A stretch of 64,000 nucleotides of DNA from SCRD01 sp046705285 (GTDB lineage: Bacteria > Acidobacteriota > Terriglobia > UBA7540), in NCBI GenBank assembly GCA_046705285.1, contig JBJKQK010000033.1, forward strand, positions 39,168-103,167, in the 5' to 3' direction. Positions 28,712-37,010 of the stretch are shown in pieces. The position numbers and the translations under genes were made by a program. Position 1 is the first letter of the stretch. Each line of letters opens with the position of its first letter. The notes beneath the pieces are model-generated. The model did not search any database and was not told where the DNA came from. It was given only the letters and a program-made list of their open reading frames with translations.

Positions 28712-29470
28712 CTAATCCTTCGAACCCATGTGCAAGGCCGCCACGCCGCCTGTAAAGTTTCGATAGCGGACATCCCTGAAGCCCTCTTCGCGTAGCAGGT
28801 TTCCAAGAGCTTCCTGGTCCGGAAAACGCAAAACAGAGTCTGGAAGATATCGGTAGGGGCCGTGAACCCCTGAAATCCATTCCCCGAGGCGCGGAAGAAC
28901 ACGCCGAAAATAGACACGAAACAGAGGGCCAAAGACAGGCCAGGTGACGTGAGAAAACTCCAGGATCGCCACTACACCGCCGGGCCTCAGCACCCGACGC
29001 ATTTCCTGGACCCCGCGCCTATAATTGGCCAGATTCCGGAATCCAAAGGCGATGGTCAGCGCATCAACAGAGGCTTCGGGGAATGGCAGCCGTAACGTAT
29101 CAGCCTCAAGGAAAACTGCCTTCTTTGCGAGCTGCGAAGATTTTTCGCGCGCCCGCTGGAGCATGGGATGGCAGAAATCGGTCCCCAGGACCTTACCCAC
29201 CGAAGCCCGCCTTAGTTCGAGTGCCAAATCGCCGGTCCCACAGCAAAGATCGACCACGATCGAGGATTGCTTGGCAAGCACGCCATCGAGTGCCCTGACG
29301 GTCGCACGCCGCCATCGGATATCAAAACCGGCGGAGAGCAGGTGGTTAAGCAGGTCATATCGTGGCGCTACAGACGCAAACATGCTCCGTACCTCGGAAG
29401 CAGTTGTCCGCTCATCAGCGCCCATTCTCACTGAGGTACCCTCGACCGTCGTCTGCTTCAACTTACCCAT
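28712..29470 (-). CDS. menG: menaquinone/ubiquinone biosynthesis C-methyltransferase
   Basis: 252-aa SAM-dependent methyltransferase of the UbiE/MenG family, methylating demethylmenaquinone (or the ubiquinone precursor) in quinone synthesis. The SAM motif I is VVDLCCGTGDLALEL; family signatures VAPRYDLLNHLLSAGFDIRWRR and GFRNLANYRRGVQEMRRVLRPGG are present. The ATG at 29470 overlaps the aroB stop by 8 nt and has GGAGG 4 bases upstream; the longer ORF start at 29536 lies inside aroB. An ATG at 29425 is an alternative. Menaquinone is the likely product in this phylum. Confidence 0.93.
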   Translation of the reverse strand: MGKLKQTTVEGTSVRMGADERTTASEVRSMFASVAPRYDLLNHLLSAGFDIRWRRATVRALDGVLAKQSSIVVDLCCGTGDLALELRRASVGKVLGTDFCHPMLQRAREKSSQLAKKAVFLEADTLRLPFPEASVDALTIAFGFRNLANYRRGVQEMRRVLRPGGVVAILEFSHVTWPVFGPLFRVYFRRVLPRLGEWISGVHGPYRYLPDSVLRFPDQEALGNLLREEGFRDVRYRNFTGGVAALHMGSKD

Positions 29471-30551
29471 AAGCCTCCAATTGCTGCACACTGTGCAGCG
29501 CTTCAGTAGCAAGGCCGATAGGAACATCGTTGACAATTCTCACCTGGCCGATTCTTGCAGGCACCACCCAATGAATCTGGCCAGCAACAGCTTTCTTGTC
29601 CCTCGGAAAGAGCCGTTTCACTTTTCCCAACGACAGATCGCGGATAGGTGGCAGCGGTCCAATGCTTCGAACCAGCTCCACGATTCGTTCCTCTTCCTTT
29701 GCATCCAGCATGTTCAAGAGCACTCCAAGCCGTGCGGCGCATAGCAATCCCCATCCTACGGCCTCGCCATGGAGCAGCCGCCGGTAACCCGTGGCCTCTT
29801 CCAGCGCGTGGCCAAACGTGTGGCCCAGGTTCAGCAATCGGCGAAGATCGGCTTCACGCTCGTCCCGGTTGACGATCTCGACTTTCACCTGTGCGGCCCG
29901 CACCAGCAACCGCTCCACTTTCCCTTCGGAACCCGGGCTCAAGCTGCCGGCGACTTCTTCCATCAAAGAAAACAACGAGGGACCGGAAAGTATCGCATGC
30001 TTTGCAACCTCGTAGAAGCCCGAAAGGAAGGCGCGCTTGGGGAGAGAACTCAGAACCACGGGGTCGGCAAGGACCAGCCGTGGCGGCGCAAAAGTACCCA
30101 ACAAGTTTTTCATCTCACCCACGTTGACAGCGGTCTTGCCCCCAATTGCACTGTCCACCTGCGCCACCACTGTCGTCGGCACCTGAACGCAATCAATCCC
30201 CCGCATGTACGTGGAAGCGACAAATCCTCCAAGGTCTCCCACGACCCCACCGCCGAAAGCGATCAGGAGGGATCGTCGGTCAGCGCCTTTTTGCAGCAGT
30301 TTTGCAGCTACCTGCTCCGCGACCCGGATACTCTTTGAGTTTTCACCGGCCGGTATGAAGATCTCATGAGGAGAGGCCAGTCGACTGGCCTTCAAGAAGT
30401 CGGCTTCCCATCGCTTCCAAAGAGCCCGCTCACTCAGTATGAATATCGAGGAGTATTTTCGGTGTGGAAAGCGCTGGAGCACACTCCATGCTCCGCGCCC
30501 ACCCACTACATGGTAGTCAAAATCACGAGATTTCACTCGAAGCCGCCGCAT
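29463..30551 (-). CDS. aroB: 3-dehydroquinate synthase
   Basis: 362-aa NAD- and metal-dependent enzyme that cyclises DAHP to 3-dehydroquinate, second step of the shikimate pathway. NAD-binding motif GGGVVGDLGGFVASTYMRG near 100-118, the substrate/Zn-binding PTTVVAQVDSAIGGKTAVN, and the zinc histidines of NLGHTFGHALE (about 243-253) and HGEAVGWG are intact. ATG preceded by GAGGAAACA. Its stop overlaps menG, so the two are translationally coupled; the link is chorismate supply for menaquinone. Divergent from nadB, 143 bp apart. Confidence 0.96.
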   Translation of the reverse strand: MRRLRVKSRDFDYHVVGGRGAWSVLQRFPHRKYSSIFILSERALWKRWEADFLKASRLASPHEIFIPAGENSKSIRVAEQVAAKLLQKGADRRSLLIAFGGGVVGDLGGFVASTYMRGIDCVQVPTTVVAQVDSAIGGKTAVNVGEMKNLLGTFAPPRLVLADPVVLSSLPKRAFLSGFYEVAKHAILSGPSLFSLMEEVAGSLSPGSEGKVERLLVRAAQVKVEIVNRDEREADLRRLLNLGHTFGHALEEATGYRRLLHGEAVGWGLLCAARLGVLLNMLDAKEEERIVELVRSIGPLPPIRDLSLGKVKRLFPRDKKAVAGQIHWVVPARIGQVRIVNDVPIGLATEALHSVQQLEAYG

Positions 30552-30694
30552 TGTTTCCTCACCAGTCCTCTTTTGATTCTAAACGAAAACACATATCATA
30601 CCGCCACAATCCGGGCAAGTTTCTGAGTCGCACGGCGAACGGCTACCGGTTGCGGGCGCGCGGCGCGCCGCGTATGATTAGGATGGTGGTGTAC

Positions 30695-32347
30695 ATGAAC
30701 GACAAAAACGAGCACGTCGACTATCTTATTCTGGGCGCCGGCATCGCAGGGCTTCGCGCCGCCATTGAATTGGCTGACTCTGCCCATGTTCTTGTGCTGA
30801 CCAAGGGTGAACTGTACGATTCAAGCACGGAACACGCGCAGGGAGGAATTGCCGCAGCCCTTGCGGAGGATGACGAGGTCCGCCTTCATCTCCAGGACAC
30901 TCTGCAGGCCGGCGACGGACTGTGCCGCGAAGAAGCGGTGGAAATCCTTGTCAGGGAGGGCCCTCGCGAAATCAAACGGTTGATCGAATGGGGAATGCAG
31001 TTTGACCGGGAAGGAACCCGGTTGGCTTTCACCCGCGAAGGCGCGCATAGCCGTTCGCGCGTTCTGCATGCGCACGGAGACTCAACCGGCGCACAGATCC
31101 TCCGCGCGCTTCTGGTGAAAGTTAAGACCCTGCCGAGTATCGAGATCCGGCCGTACACGTTTGTCACAAACCTGATACAGGATGGTTCCCGGGTTACGGG
31201 AGTCAATTGCATTGATACGAGGAGTCCCCGCCTTTACAAGATTGAGGCAGAGGCGGTGGTGCTGGCAACAGGCGGCATGGGGCAAGTTTACAAGGAGACG
31301 ACCAATCCTGAAGTAGCTTGCGGAGACGGTGTTGCCATTGCCTACAGGGCCGGCGCGCTGCTGAGTGATCTGGAATTCATCCAGTTCCACCCCACTGCTC
31401 TATACGCAAAGGGAGCGCCACATTTCCTGCTTTCTGAAGCGCTTCGGGGCGAGGGTGCCATCCTTCGAAACATTGATCTCCATCGCTTTATGCCGCATTA
31501 CCATGAGTCTGGCGAACTTGCTCCACGGGATGTCGTTTCCCGGGCTATCGTCATGGAAATGCGCAAGACGGGCACGGAGTTTGTCTACCTCGATTTGACC
31601 GGCCTGAAAGCAGAGCATATCAAGACCCGCTTCCCCCTGATTTATTCCACTTGCCTCAAATACGGCCTGGATATCACTTCCGATCTTATGCCAGTCCGCC
31701 CTGCGGCACATTACGCCATGGGTGGTGTTGCGACTGATTTAGAAGGGAGAACATCCCTGGAGGGACTTTATGCTGCCGGCGAGGTGGCCTCCACAGGCGT
31801 CCATGGAGCTAATCGCCTGGCCAGCAATTCTCTGCTCGAAGGGTTGGTCTACGGGGCGCGTGCCGGTGCAAGCGTCCGTCGGCATTCCTGCTCTCCGCCT
31901 CCGAAGTCCAAGCCCGTCGCTTCCAAGAGGCAGGTACCCGATGTCCCTCAACAGATGGCCGGTGGCGCATCAGCGAGCGACGTTGATACTTCTCAAACTG
32001 TGAAACAACTCCGCGAAATATTATGGGACAGAGTGGGAATTATCCGCGACCAACACGGTCTGGCGGATGCGGTCTCTCAACTTGCTGCCCTTTCGGTCGA
32101 AGAACCGATTCCGCCCACACGGGAGTGTTATGAAGCTCAAAACATGCTGGCCGTTGCGCGCCTGATTGCCGCTTCAGCTCTGGCCCGCAGAGAGAGTCGT
32201 GGCGCCCATTACCGCACGGACATGCCATTCAAGGATGATTCCACACCTCCTCATCATTCCTTCGTCAAAAAGGATTCGGCGGTTTTCTTTGCCCAGGACC
32301 TGCCGGGTGGGTTCAGCGAGAAATCAGCAACTCAAAAACAACTCTAA
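30695..32347 (+). CDS. nadB: L-aspartate oxidase
   Basis: 550-aa FAD flavoprotein oxidising L-aspartate to iminoaspartate, first step of NAD biosynthesis. The FAD dinucleotide motif LILGAGIAGLRAA begins near residue 11. Other conserved parts: SSTEHAQGGIAAAL, FVYLDLTGL, HYAMGGVATDLEGRTSLEGLYAAGEV and GANRLASNSLLEGLVYGAR; these belong to the succinate dehydrogenase/fumarate reductase flavoprotein superfamily. A long in-frame extension to 30464 covers the aroB promoter; the ATG at 30695 after TTAGGATGG is the likely start. nadA and nadC are not in the window. Confidence 0.94.
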   Translation: MNDKNEHVDYLILGAGIAGLRAAIELADSAHVLVLTKGELYDSSTEHAQGGIAAALAEDDEVRLHLQDTLQAGDGLCREEAVEILVREGPREIKRLIEWGMQFDREGTRLAFTREGAHSRSRVLHAHGDSTGAQILRALLVKVKTLPSIEIRPYTFVTNLIQDGSRVTGVNCIDTRSPRLYKIEAEAVVLATGGMGQVYKETTNPEVACGDGVAIAYRAGALLSDLEFIQFHPTALYAKGAPHFLLSEALRGEGAILRNIDLHRFMPHYHESGELAPRDVVSRAIVMEMRKTGTEFVYLDLTGLKAEHIKTRFPLIYSTCLKYGLDITSDLMPVRPAAHYAMGGVATDLEGRTSLEGLYAAGEVASTGVHGANRLASNSLLEGLVYGARAGASVRRHSCSPPPKSKPVASKRQVPDVPQQMAGGASASDVDTSQTVKQLREILWDRVGIIRDQHGLADAVSQLAALSVEEPIPPTRECYEAQNMLAVARLIAASALARRESRGAHYRTDMPFKDDSTPPHHSFVKKDSAVFFAQDLPGGFSEKSATQKQL

Positions 32348-32433
32348 TTTCAGCCCAGAGCCTGTAAAGTGAAAAGCGACTTCGGTGGTTTGGTCCTGAT
32401 TGAAAGGCAGAGCCGGCGGTTCTCAGACGGGAA

Positions 32434-33384
32434 TCATTGCACGTGCGGAGAATTTGCAAGCCCGGCGAGGGCAGCCTTCACCACGCGGCCAACAATTGTT
32501 AAGCTCGAGGGGCTGCAGTGCTGGATAGTGTCCTGTGCCGTGTGCCAGTAAATGCCGAAGGGGGCACCGGGCGTGATGGGACCAACAGGGCCAAGCAAGT
32601 CCACTGCCGACACACCCGCATTCACAAACGGGGTGTGATCATCAATGATTGCCATAGGCTGTCGCAGAAAGTATTTCGAGTAACCCAGCCTGTCTGCTTC
32701 CCGGAATACAAGCCTGTTCAGCCAGGGAGTTGAATCCTCGTCCCAGCGAATTTCCAGGTGCACGTCGCCGATCATGTCAACCAGAATCATGGCCTGGATG
32801 CGGCTTAACTCGCCATCGGCCGTCAGTTTCTGGACAAGCTGGCGGCTTCCATAGAGACTGTCCGTAGCTGACCAGCTTTTCAGTGCTTCCTCCCCATCGA
32901 AGAAAACGATCCAGTAAGTCAGCTTGTGCTTCGTCGGCTGCAACTCGCGAGCCATTTCCAGTAGAAACGCTGCACTCGATCCGCCATCATTGGCGCCCAC
33001 AAACCGGAAGGATTTTTCCAGCTTGGTGTCATAGTGGCCAGCGATCATTACGATGTGCCTTGGTTCAGTGCCGGGAAGCTCGGCGATGAGATTCACCATA
33101 GGGATATTCCCGAAGGGTGTGTGCCCTACGAAGGGATCTTGCACGACCTTGCAACCGGCTTGTTCCAACTGGCTGATGATCCACGCGCGGGAAGCCTCCA
33201 GCGCCTTTGAGCCCACCGGGCGGGGACCGAAGGCTACCAGATGCTCGAGGTCTGCAAATGCACGGCCGCCATTGAATGCGTACGGGTCCGCGGCCCGTAG
33301 TCGCCTGCAATTCGCCAGGAGGATCAACAGGAAACTTAAGAAGAACAGCAGACTCCAAAGCCGGCGCGGCCTATGCTTGCTCAT
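32434..33384 (-). CDS. M28-family zinc peptidase / glutaminyl cyclase-like protein
   Basis: 316-aa exported or membrane-anchored protein. The ATG at 33384 overlaps the tatC stop by 14 nt with AGGAA upstream; the longer ORF would lie in tatC. N-terminal hydrophobic anchor (LLFFLSFLLILLANC), then an M28/glutaminyl-peptide cyclotransferase fold: HYDTK first ligand, GANDGGSSAAFLLE, IVFFDGEEA, MILVDMIGD and DDHTPFVNAGV. The DGEEA glutamate and loops resemble glutaminyl cyclases as well as aminopeptidases; either activity is possible. Third gene of tatA-tatC operon by overlap. Confidence 0.85.
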   Translation of the reverse strand: MSKHRPRRLWSLLFFLSFLLILLANCRRLRAADPYAFNGGRAFADLEHLVAFGPRPVGSKALEASRAWIISQLEQAGCKVVQDPFVGHTPFGNIPMVNLIAELPGTEPRHIVMIAGHYDTKLEKSFRFVGANDGGSSAAFLLEMARELQPTKHKLTYWIVFFDGEEALKSWSATDSLYGSRQLVQKLTADGELSRIQAMILVDMIGDVHLEIRWDEDSTPWLNRLVFREADRLGYSKYFLRQPMAIIDDHTPFVNAGVSAVDLLGPVGPITPGAPFGIYWHTAQDTIQHCSPSSLTIVGRVVKAALAGLANSPHVQ

Positions 33385-34189
33385 GCCTGCGTTTCCTGTT
33401 TTTCTTGTAATAGACAAGCCATGAGAGCCCGATGCTGACGACATAAAGGCCGACAAGCGGCATCCAGAACATGAACAGGGTGGTCCAATCCGGCGTGGGA
33501 GCCAGTGCCGCAGCCACGACCGCTGTAATGATCACCGCATAGCGGATATTCCGGATCAGGAATTTGGGCGTGACAATGCCGAAAATTGAAAGAAGTAAGA
33601 TGACGACAGGCAATTCGAAGATGATTCCCACACCCAGAATGATGGTCAAGGCCAAGCCCAGGTACTCATGAATGGTAATCATGGGCTGGAAGCGATGTCC
33701 GAATTCCAGAAGGAACCTGAGAGCCGCTGGGAAAGCAAATTCGTAGGCGAAGAAGCCGCCCGTAAAAAACAGCCCGCTGGTCAGCGTCACAAAAGGCCAG
33801 ATATAACGTTTTTCATGACGATAAAGTCCGGGAGAGATAAACAGCCACAACTGGAGCAGAATGTAGGGCGCGGCCAGGAAAACGCCTCCGCCGAGAGATA
33901 ACTTGATGTACAGGTTAAAGGGATCGACAGGGTTGGTATAAACCAACTTCGTCGGCATATGCAGGCTTCTAAGGGTCTCGGTTAAGGGCCTAGCAAGGAA
34001 GGCGTAAATGTTATCGGAGAAGTAGAAACAGATGATAAAGCCGACTGCAACCGAGATGGCGCTACGGACCAGCCGCTGTCGAAGTTCCTCGAGGTGCTCG
34101 AGGAACGACATCTGCTTGCCGTTAAGATTTTCATCCTCGGGGCCGGGGCTCGGGTTCGTGCTCGGTGGGTTCTGAATAGTCGTAGCCAT
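33371..34189 (-). CDS. tatC: Sec-independent protein translocase TatC
   Basis: 272-aa six-helix inner-membrane receptor of the twin-arginine translocase. Signatures: FLEHLEELRQRLVRSA at the N-terminal cytoplasmic end, the PTETL-like first periplasmic loop, and GIIFELPVVILLL. The ATG at 34189 adds a Pro/Asn-rich 26-residue head that overlaps the last 59 bp of tatA in another frame; the ATG at 34111 (MSFLEHLEEL) would avoid the overlap and is a serious alternative. Neither has a strong ribosome site. Its stop overlaps the M28 peptidase gene. Confidence 0.95.
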   Translation of the reverse strand: MATTIQNPPSTNPSPGPEDENLNGKQMSFLEHLEELRQRLVRSAISVAVGFIICFYFSDNIYAFLARPLTETLRSLHMPTKLVYTNPVDPFNLYIKLSLGGGVFLAAPYILLQLWLFISPGLYRHEKRYIWPFVTLTSGLFFTGGFFAYEFAFPAALRFLLEFGHRFQPMITIHEYLGLALTIILGVGIIFELPVVILLLSIFGIVTPKFLIRNIRYAVIITAVVAAALAPTPDWTTLFMFWMPLVGLYVVSIGLSWLVYYKKNRKRRHEQA

Positions 34190-34526
34190 ACTCAGGAGCG
34201 GGCTCCAGAGCGCTTTCGGACTGATCGCTCAGTTCGTGCGTTTCTTCCTCCGGGTGCTCGTAACTCTCCTCTTCAGTTTCTGTATAGGTATAGGGGTGAG
34301 TCTCCTCTTGAGGTTGGCTGACCTCGTCGTCATTGCGATCCAGATTCCGGATTTCATCTTCCAGGGAGTTCTTCAGTTCATCTGAAGCGCGACGAAGCTC
34401 TCCCATCCCCTTACCGAGTATGCGCGCGATCTCCGGCAGCTTCTTCGGCCCAAATAGTAGAAATGCAATGAATAGGATGAATCCGATTTCAGTAAAGCCA
34501 CCGCTGAACAAGACATACCTCTCCAT
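34131..34526 (-). CDS. tatA: Sec-independent protein translocase TatA/TatB
   Basis: 131-aa single-span pore protein of the Tat pathway. One N-terminal TM helix, then the hallmark FGPKKLPEIARILGKGMGELRRAS amphipathic helix. The long C-terminal tail is Glu/Pro-rich (THPYTYTETEEES, EHPEEETHE) and low in complexity; its coding DNA overlaps the tatC start region. The Glu in FTEIGF is common to TatA and TatB, so assignment to A or B is open. ATG at 34526 chosen because it sits directly before the TM helix; the frame is open to 34562. First gene of tatA-tatC-M28. Confidence 0.9.
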   Translation of the reverse strand: MERYVLFSGGFTEIGFILFIAFLLFGPKKLPEIARILGKGMGELRRASDELKNSLEDEIRNLDRNDDEVSQPQEETHPYTYTETEEESYEHPEEETHELSDQSESALEPAPEYGYDYSEPTEHEPEPRPRG

Positions 34527-34743
34527 TGCATAATAGGAGACACCACCCCGCTTGTCAAGCAAGTGTCTCGCCTCAACAACGGGCGCCGCCGTCGGCGAAA
34601 GAGTGTCACCCGTCTATTAACGACTTCGTCACCTTGACACCGGGAATTCTCGTCGCTATAGTAGGCCTCGATTGCCCAAATCCTCACCTGTACGTCATGA
34701 AGGTCTGACGCGTTCTGAGAACCGGCTCGGCGGGCGGATAACT

Positions 34744-36072
34744 ATGCTGAAGAGGGCGCTGAAAACCGTGGCAGCCTTGATGGCGTTTCTCCCAATGATC
34801 GCGCTCGCCGCCCAGAGTCGACAGCCAGCGACGCCAAGTCCATCAAACTCAGTTCCCCTCGTTCGCGCGATTTCAGTTCACAATTCCCCGCAGGGAGCGG
34901 TCATCATCGACGTCCGAGTGACGCGGCCAGTTGGTTATCGAACATTTGAGCTCTCCAGCCCCGAACGGCTTGTGGTGGATCTCCAAGGCGCCCGCAAGGC
35001 GATTCTCAAGCGTGTCTACCCCGTTCAATCCCAGCTTATCGAAAGGGTTCGAATCGGTCAGTGGCGGTCTGACCCGCCCATCGTTCGCGTCGTGGCCGAT
35101 CTGAAGGGGACTCCGGCCTTCAGCGTCAAACACCTGGGTTCTGGCGTGCAAATCAGACTTGAGCCAGGCAGTTCAGTCGAAAGGACTGTCTACGGCTTCG
35201 CCATGAGCCGAACCAGATCAGCCAGAAACAACGGAGTCGATCACGCGAAAAGATTTCCGCGCAGGCTGGCTCAAAGCTCTCCTTTTGCTGTTCATCGATT
35301 CAAGGACCTGTCAGCAAGCCTGACAGCGCCAGAACTTCCCGCCCAGGACAAGCTCGTTCCAGTCACGGAACCGGACCTTCCGAACCATGGCCGTGGAACC
35401 ATGTCAACTCCGGCGCTGGTTTCGGGAATTTCGATCAGGCCGGACAGCATGGGAGAGACGCTCGTCGATATTGCGAGCAGCCGTTCGGTTCCGTACCGCG
35501 TTTTCCAGCTGACGGACCCGTACCGCTTAGTGGTTGACCTGAAAGATGCACACAACGCCAGCCGCCGGGCTGTCTACCCTGTTGATTCCTCGGTGCTGAA
35601 AAGGATCCGGGTAGCCCAGTGGCGCCCGGGAGATCCACCCGTGGTCCGCGTAGTGGCCGACCTGCAGGGATATCCGATTTTCGATGTGCATGCAGAGAAA
35701 CCAGGCATCCACATCGAACTATGGCCTCGCCGAAGACTCGGCCCCCTGATTCGCAACCCCTTTAAGTTCGCAATCCCCCAACGAAGTACGCGATTGGAAA
35801 ATGCGCAGACGCAAGCAAACGAGGCCATGACATCAGCGGTTAGCTCGCCTGCAGTCTTGCCTAACGTTGCGTTCGGACTGAAGGTCATCGGCTTCGTCGA
35901 ACATAAGGATTCAGCCATTCAGGCCGTTATCTCTGACCGCTCAGGCATTTATTTTGTTCCCAACGGAGGCACGTTCGAAAATACATTCCGGGTAATTGCC
36001 ATCGCGCCCGATGCGGTTGAAATCCAAAACATCGAGACACTTGATTCAAGCTGGCTTGCCTACACTCCTTGA
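34744..36072 (+). CDS. periplasmic protein with two AMIN domains
   Basis: 442-aa exported protein with a signal peptide (VAALMAFLPMIALAAQ). Two AMIN repeats are visible: about 41-135 (VRAISVHNSPQGAVIIDVRV...LSSPERLVVDLQGA...RIGQWRSDPPIVRVVADL) and about 224-320 (VSGISIRPDSMGETLVDIA...TDPYRLVVDLKDA...RVAQWRPGDPPVVRVVADL). The two are close to each other, so they duplicated within the gene. AMIN domains anchor amidases and the PilQ secretin to peptidoglycan at septa or pili. The C-terminal 70 residues (GLKVIGFVEHKDSAIQAVISD) resemble PilP/GspC-type β domains. Role in envelope or pilus assembly is inferred. Confidence 0.83.
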   Translation: MLKRALKTVAALMAFLPMIALAAQSRQPATPSPSNSVPLVRAISVHNSPQGAVIIDVRVTRPVGYRTFELSSPERLVVDLQGARKAILKRVYPVQSQLIERVRIGQWRSDPPIVRVVADLKGTPAFSVKHLGSGVQIRLEPGSSVERTVYGFAMSRTRSARNNGVDHAKRFPRRLAQSSPFAVHRFKDLSASLTAPELPAQDKLVPVTEPDLPNHGRGTMSTPALVSGISIRPDSMGETLVDIASSRSVPYRVFQLTDPYRLVVDLKDAHNASRRAVYPVDSSVLKRIRVAQWRPGDPPVVRVVADLQGYPIFDVHAEKPGIHIELWPRRRLGPLIRNPFKFAIPQRSTRLENAQTQANEAMTSAVSSPAVLPNVAFGLKVIGFVEHKDSAIQAVISDRSGIYFVPNGGTFENTFRVIAIAPDAVEIQNIETLDSSWLAYTP

Positions 36073-36133
36073 CGATGCGCTGACACGACTCACCTAATGT
36101 TCTGATTGCCCAAACAACTAAAACCTTGCTCCT

Positions 36134-36715
36134 TTAGTGGAGAAAATAGTCGGGCTCGTTTCCACGCTTCCATTTGATATTGCACCCAATGCTCGGTTTT
36201 TGGTCGCCAGATACCGGCCTGCCACCAAGGACGGCATCCAGAGCAGCCCGCAGATCGGTTCCTGTAACAGGCCGGCCATTACTGGGGCGGCTGTCATCCA
36301 TCTGGCCTCGATAAACCAGCCGGCGATCACGATCAAAAAGGTAGAAGTCCGGTGTGCATGCTGCCCCGTAAGCCTTGGCAACCTGTTGGCTCTCATCATA
36401 GAGATAAGGGAACGTAAAGCCCATTGTTCGGCTCAGCTTCGCCATCTTCTCCGGGGCATCATCAGGGTAGCTTTCCACATCGTTAGCGCTTATCCCAACA
36501 ATTCCGACTCCGCGCCGTTGATAGTCCCGGGCAAGCTCGACGAAATGCGGCAGCACGTGTTTGACAAAAGGACAATGATTGCAGAGGAAAACCACGAGAA
36601 GCGCAGGAAAGTCCTTGAAATCGTCAATCGATGCGGTATTACCCTCGGCGTCTGTCAGGCGGAATGCCGGAGCTTTCGTGCCCAGCGGAACCATCGTTGA
36701 AGGTGTATCTACCAT
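36134..36715 (-). CDS. thioredoxin-like AhpC/TSA-family protein
   Basis: 193-aa cytosolic-looking redoxin. The thioredoxin-fold active site is CNHCPFVKHV, with Cys45 and Cys48 in a CxxC; this NHCPFVKH pattern is typical of a subfamily of AhpC/TSA-like proteins (often annotated thioredoxin family protein). Other motifs: AFRLTDAEGNTASIDDF and the cis-Pro region CTPDFYLFDRDRRLVYRGQMDD. Probably a thiol peroxidase or disulfide reductase. Strong GAGGAGG site before the ATG at 36715. Convergent with the AMIN gene. Confidence 0.87.
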   Translation of the reverse strand: MVDTPSTMVPLGTKAPAFRLTDAEGNTASIDDFKDFPALLVVFLCNHCPFVKHVLPHFVELARDYQRRGVGIVGISANDVESYPDDAPEKMAKLSRTMGFTFPYLYDESQQVAKAYGAACTPDFYLFDRDRRLVYRGQMDDSRPSNGRPVTGTDLRAALDAVLGGRPVSGDQKPSIGCNIKWKRGNEPDYFLH

Positions 36716-37010
36716 CCAATCCTCCTCACGAAAAGACTAATTTCGAGCGTTTATTGTAGTTCCATTCCGGCTCAATTCCAACGAGACAACGCCCTGCGAA
36801 ACGGCTTCGGGCCAGCTCTACACCGTCGTTTCAAGAGATCCTCGCAAGTCACGATCGGCCATTCAAGTTTACGGCCACAATGCCGAAAGTCAGATAATTG
36901 GAAGCCCTTTCTGATGTTCGAACTGCCAGTAACGCCTGCCGGCAGCTACGAAGTCCGAAATCGCGAGAGGAAAACCATCTGATCGTACGCTTATAGCGAG
37001 GTTCAACGTC

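Noticed and set aside
30464..30694. N-terminal extension of nadB
   Set aside because: It covers the aroB start region and has no family similarity; nadB homologues begin near the FAD motif.
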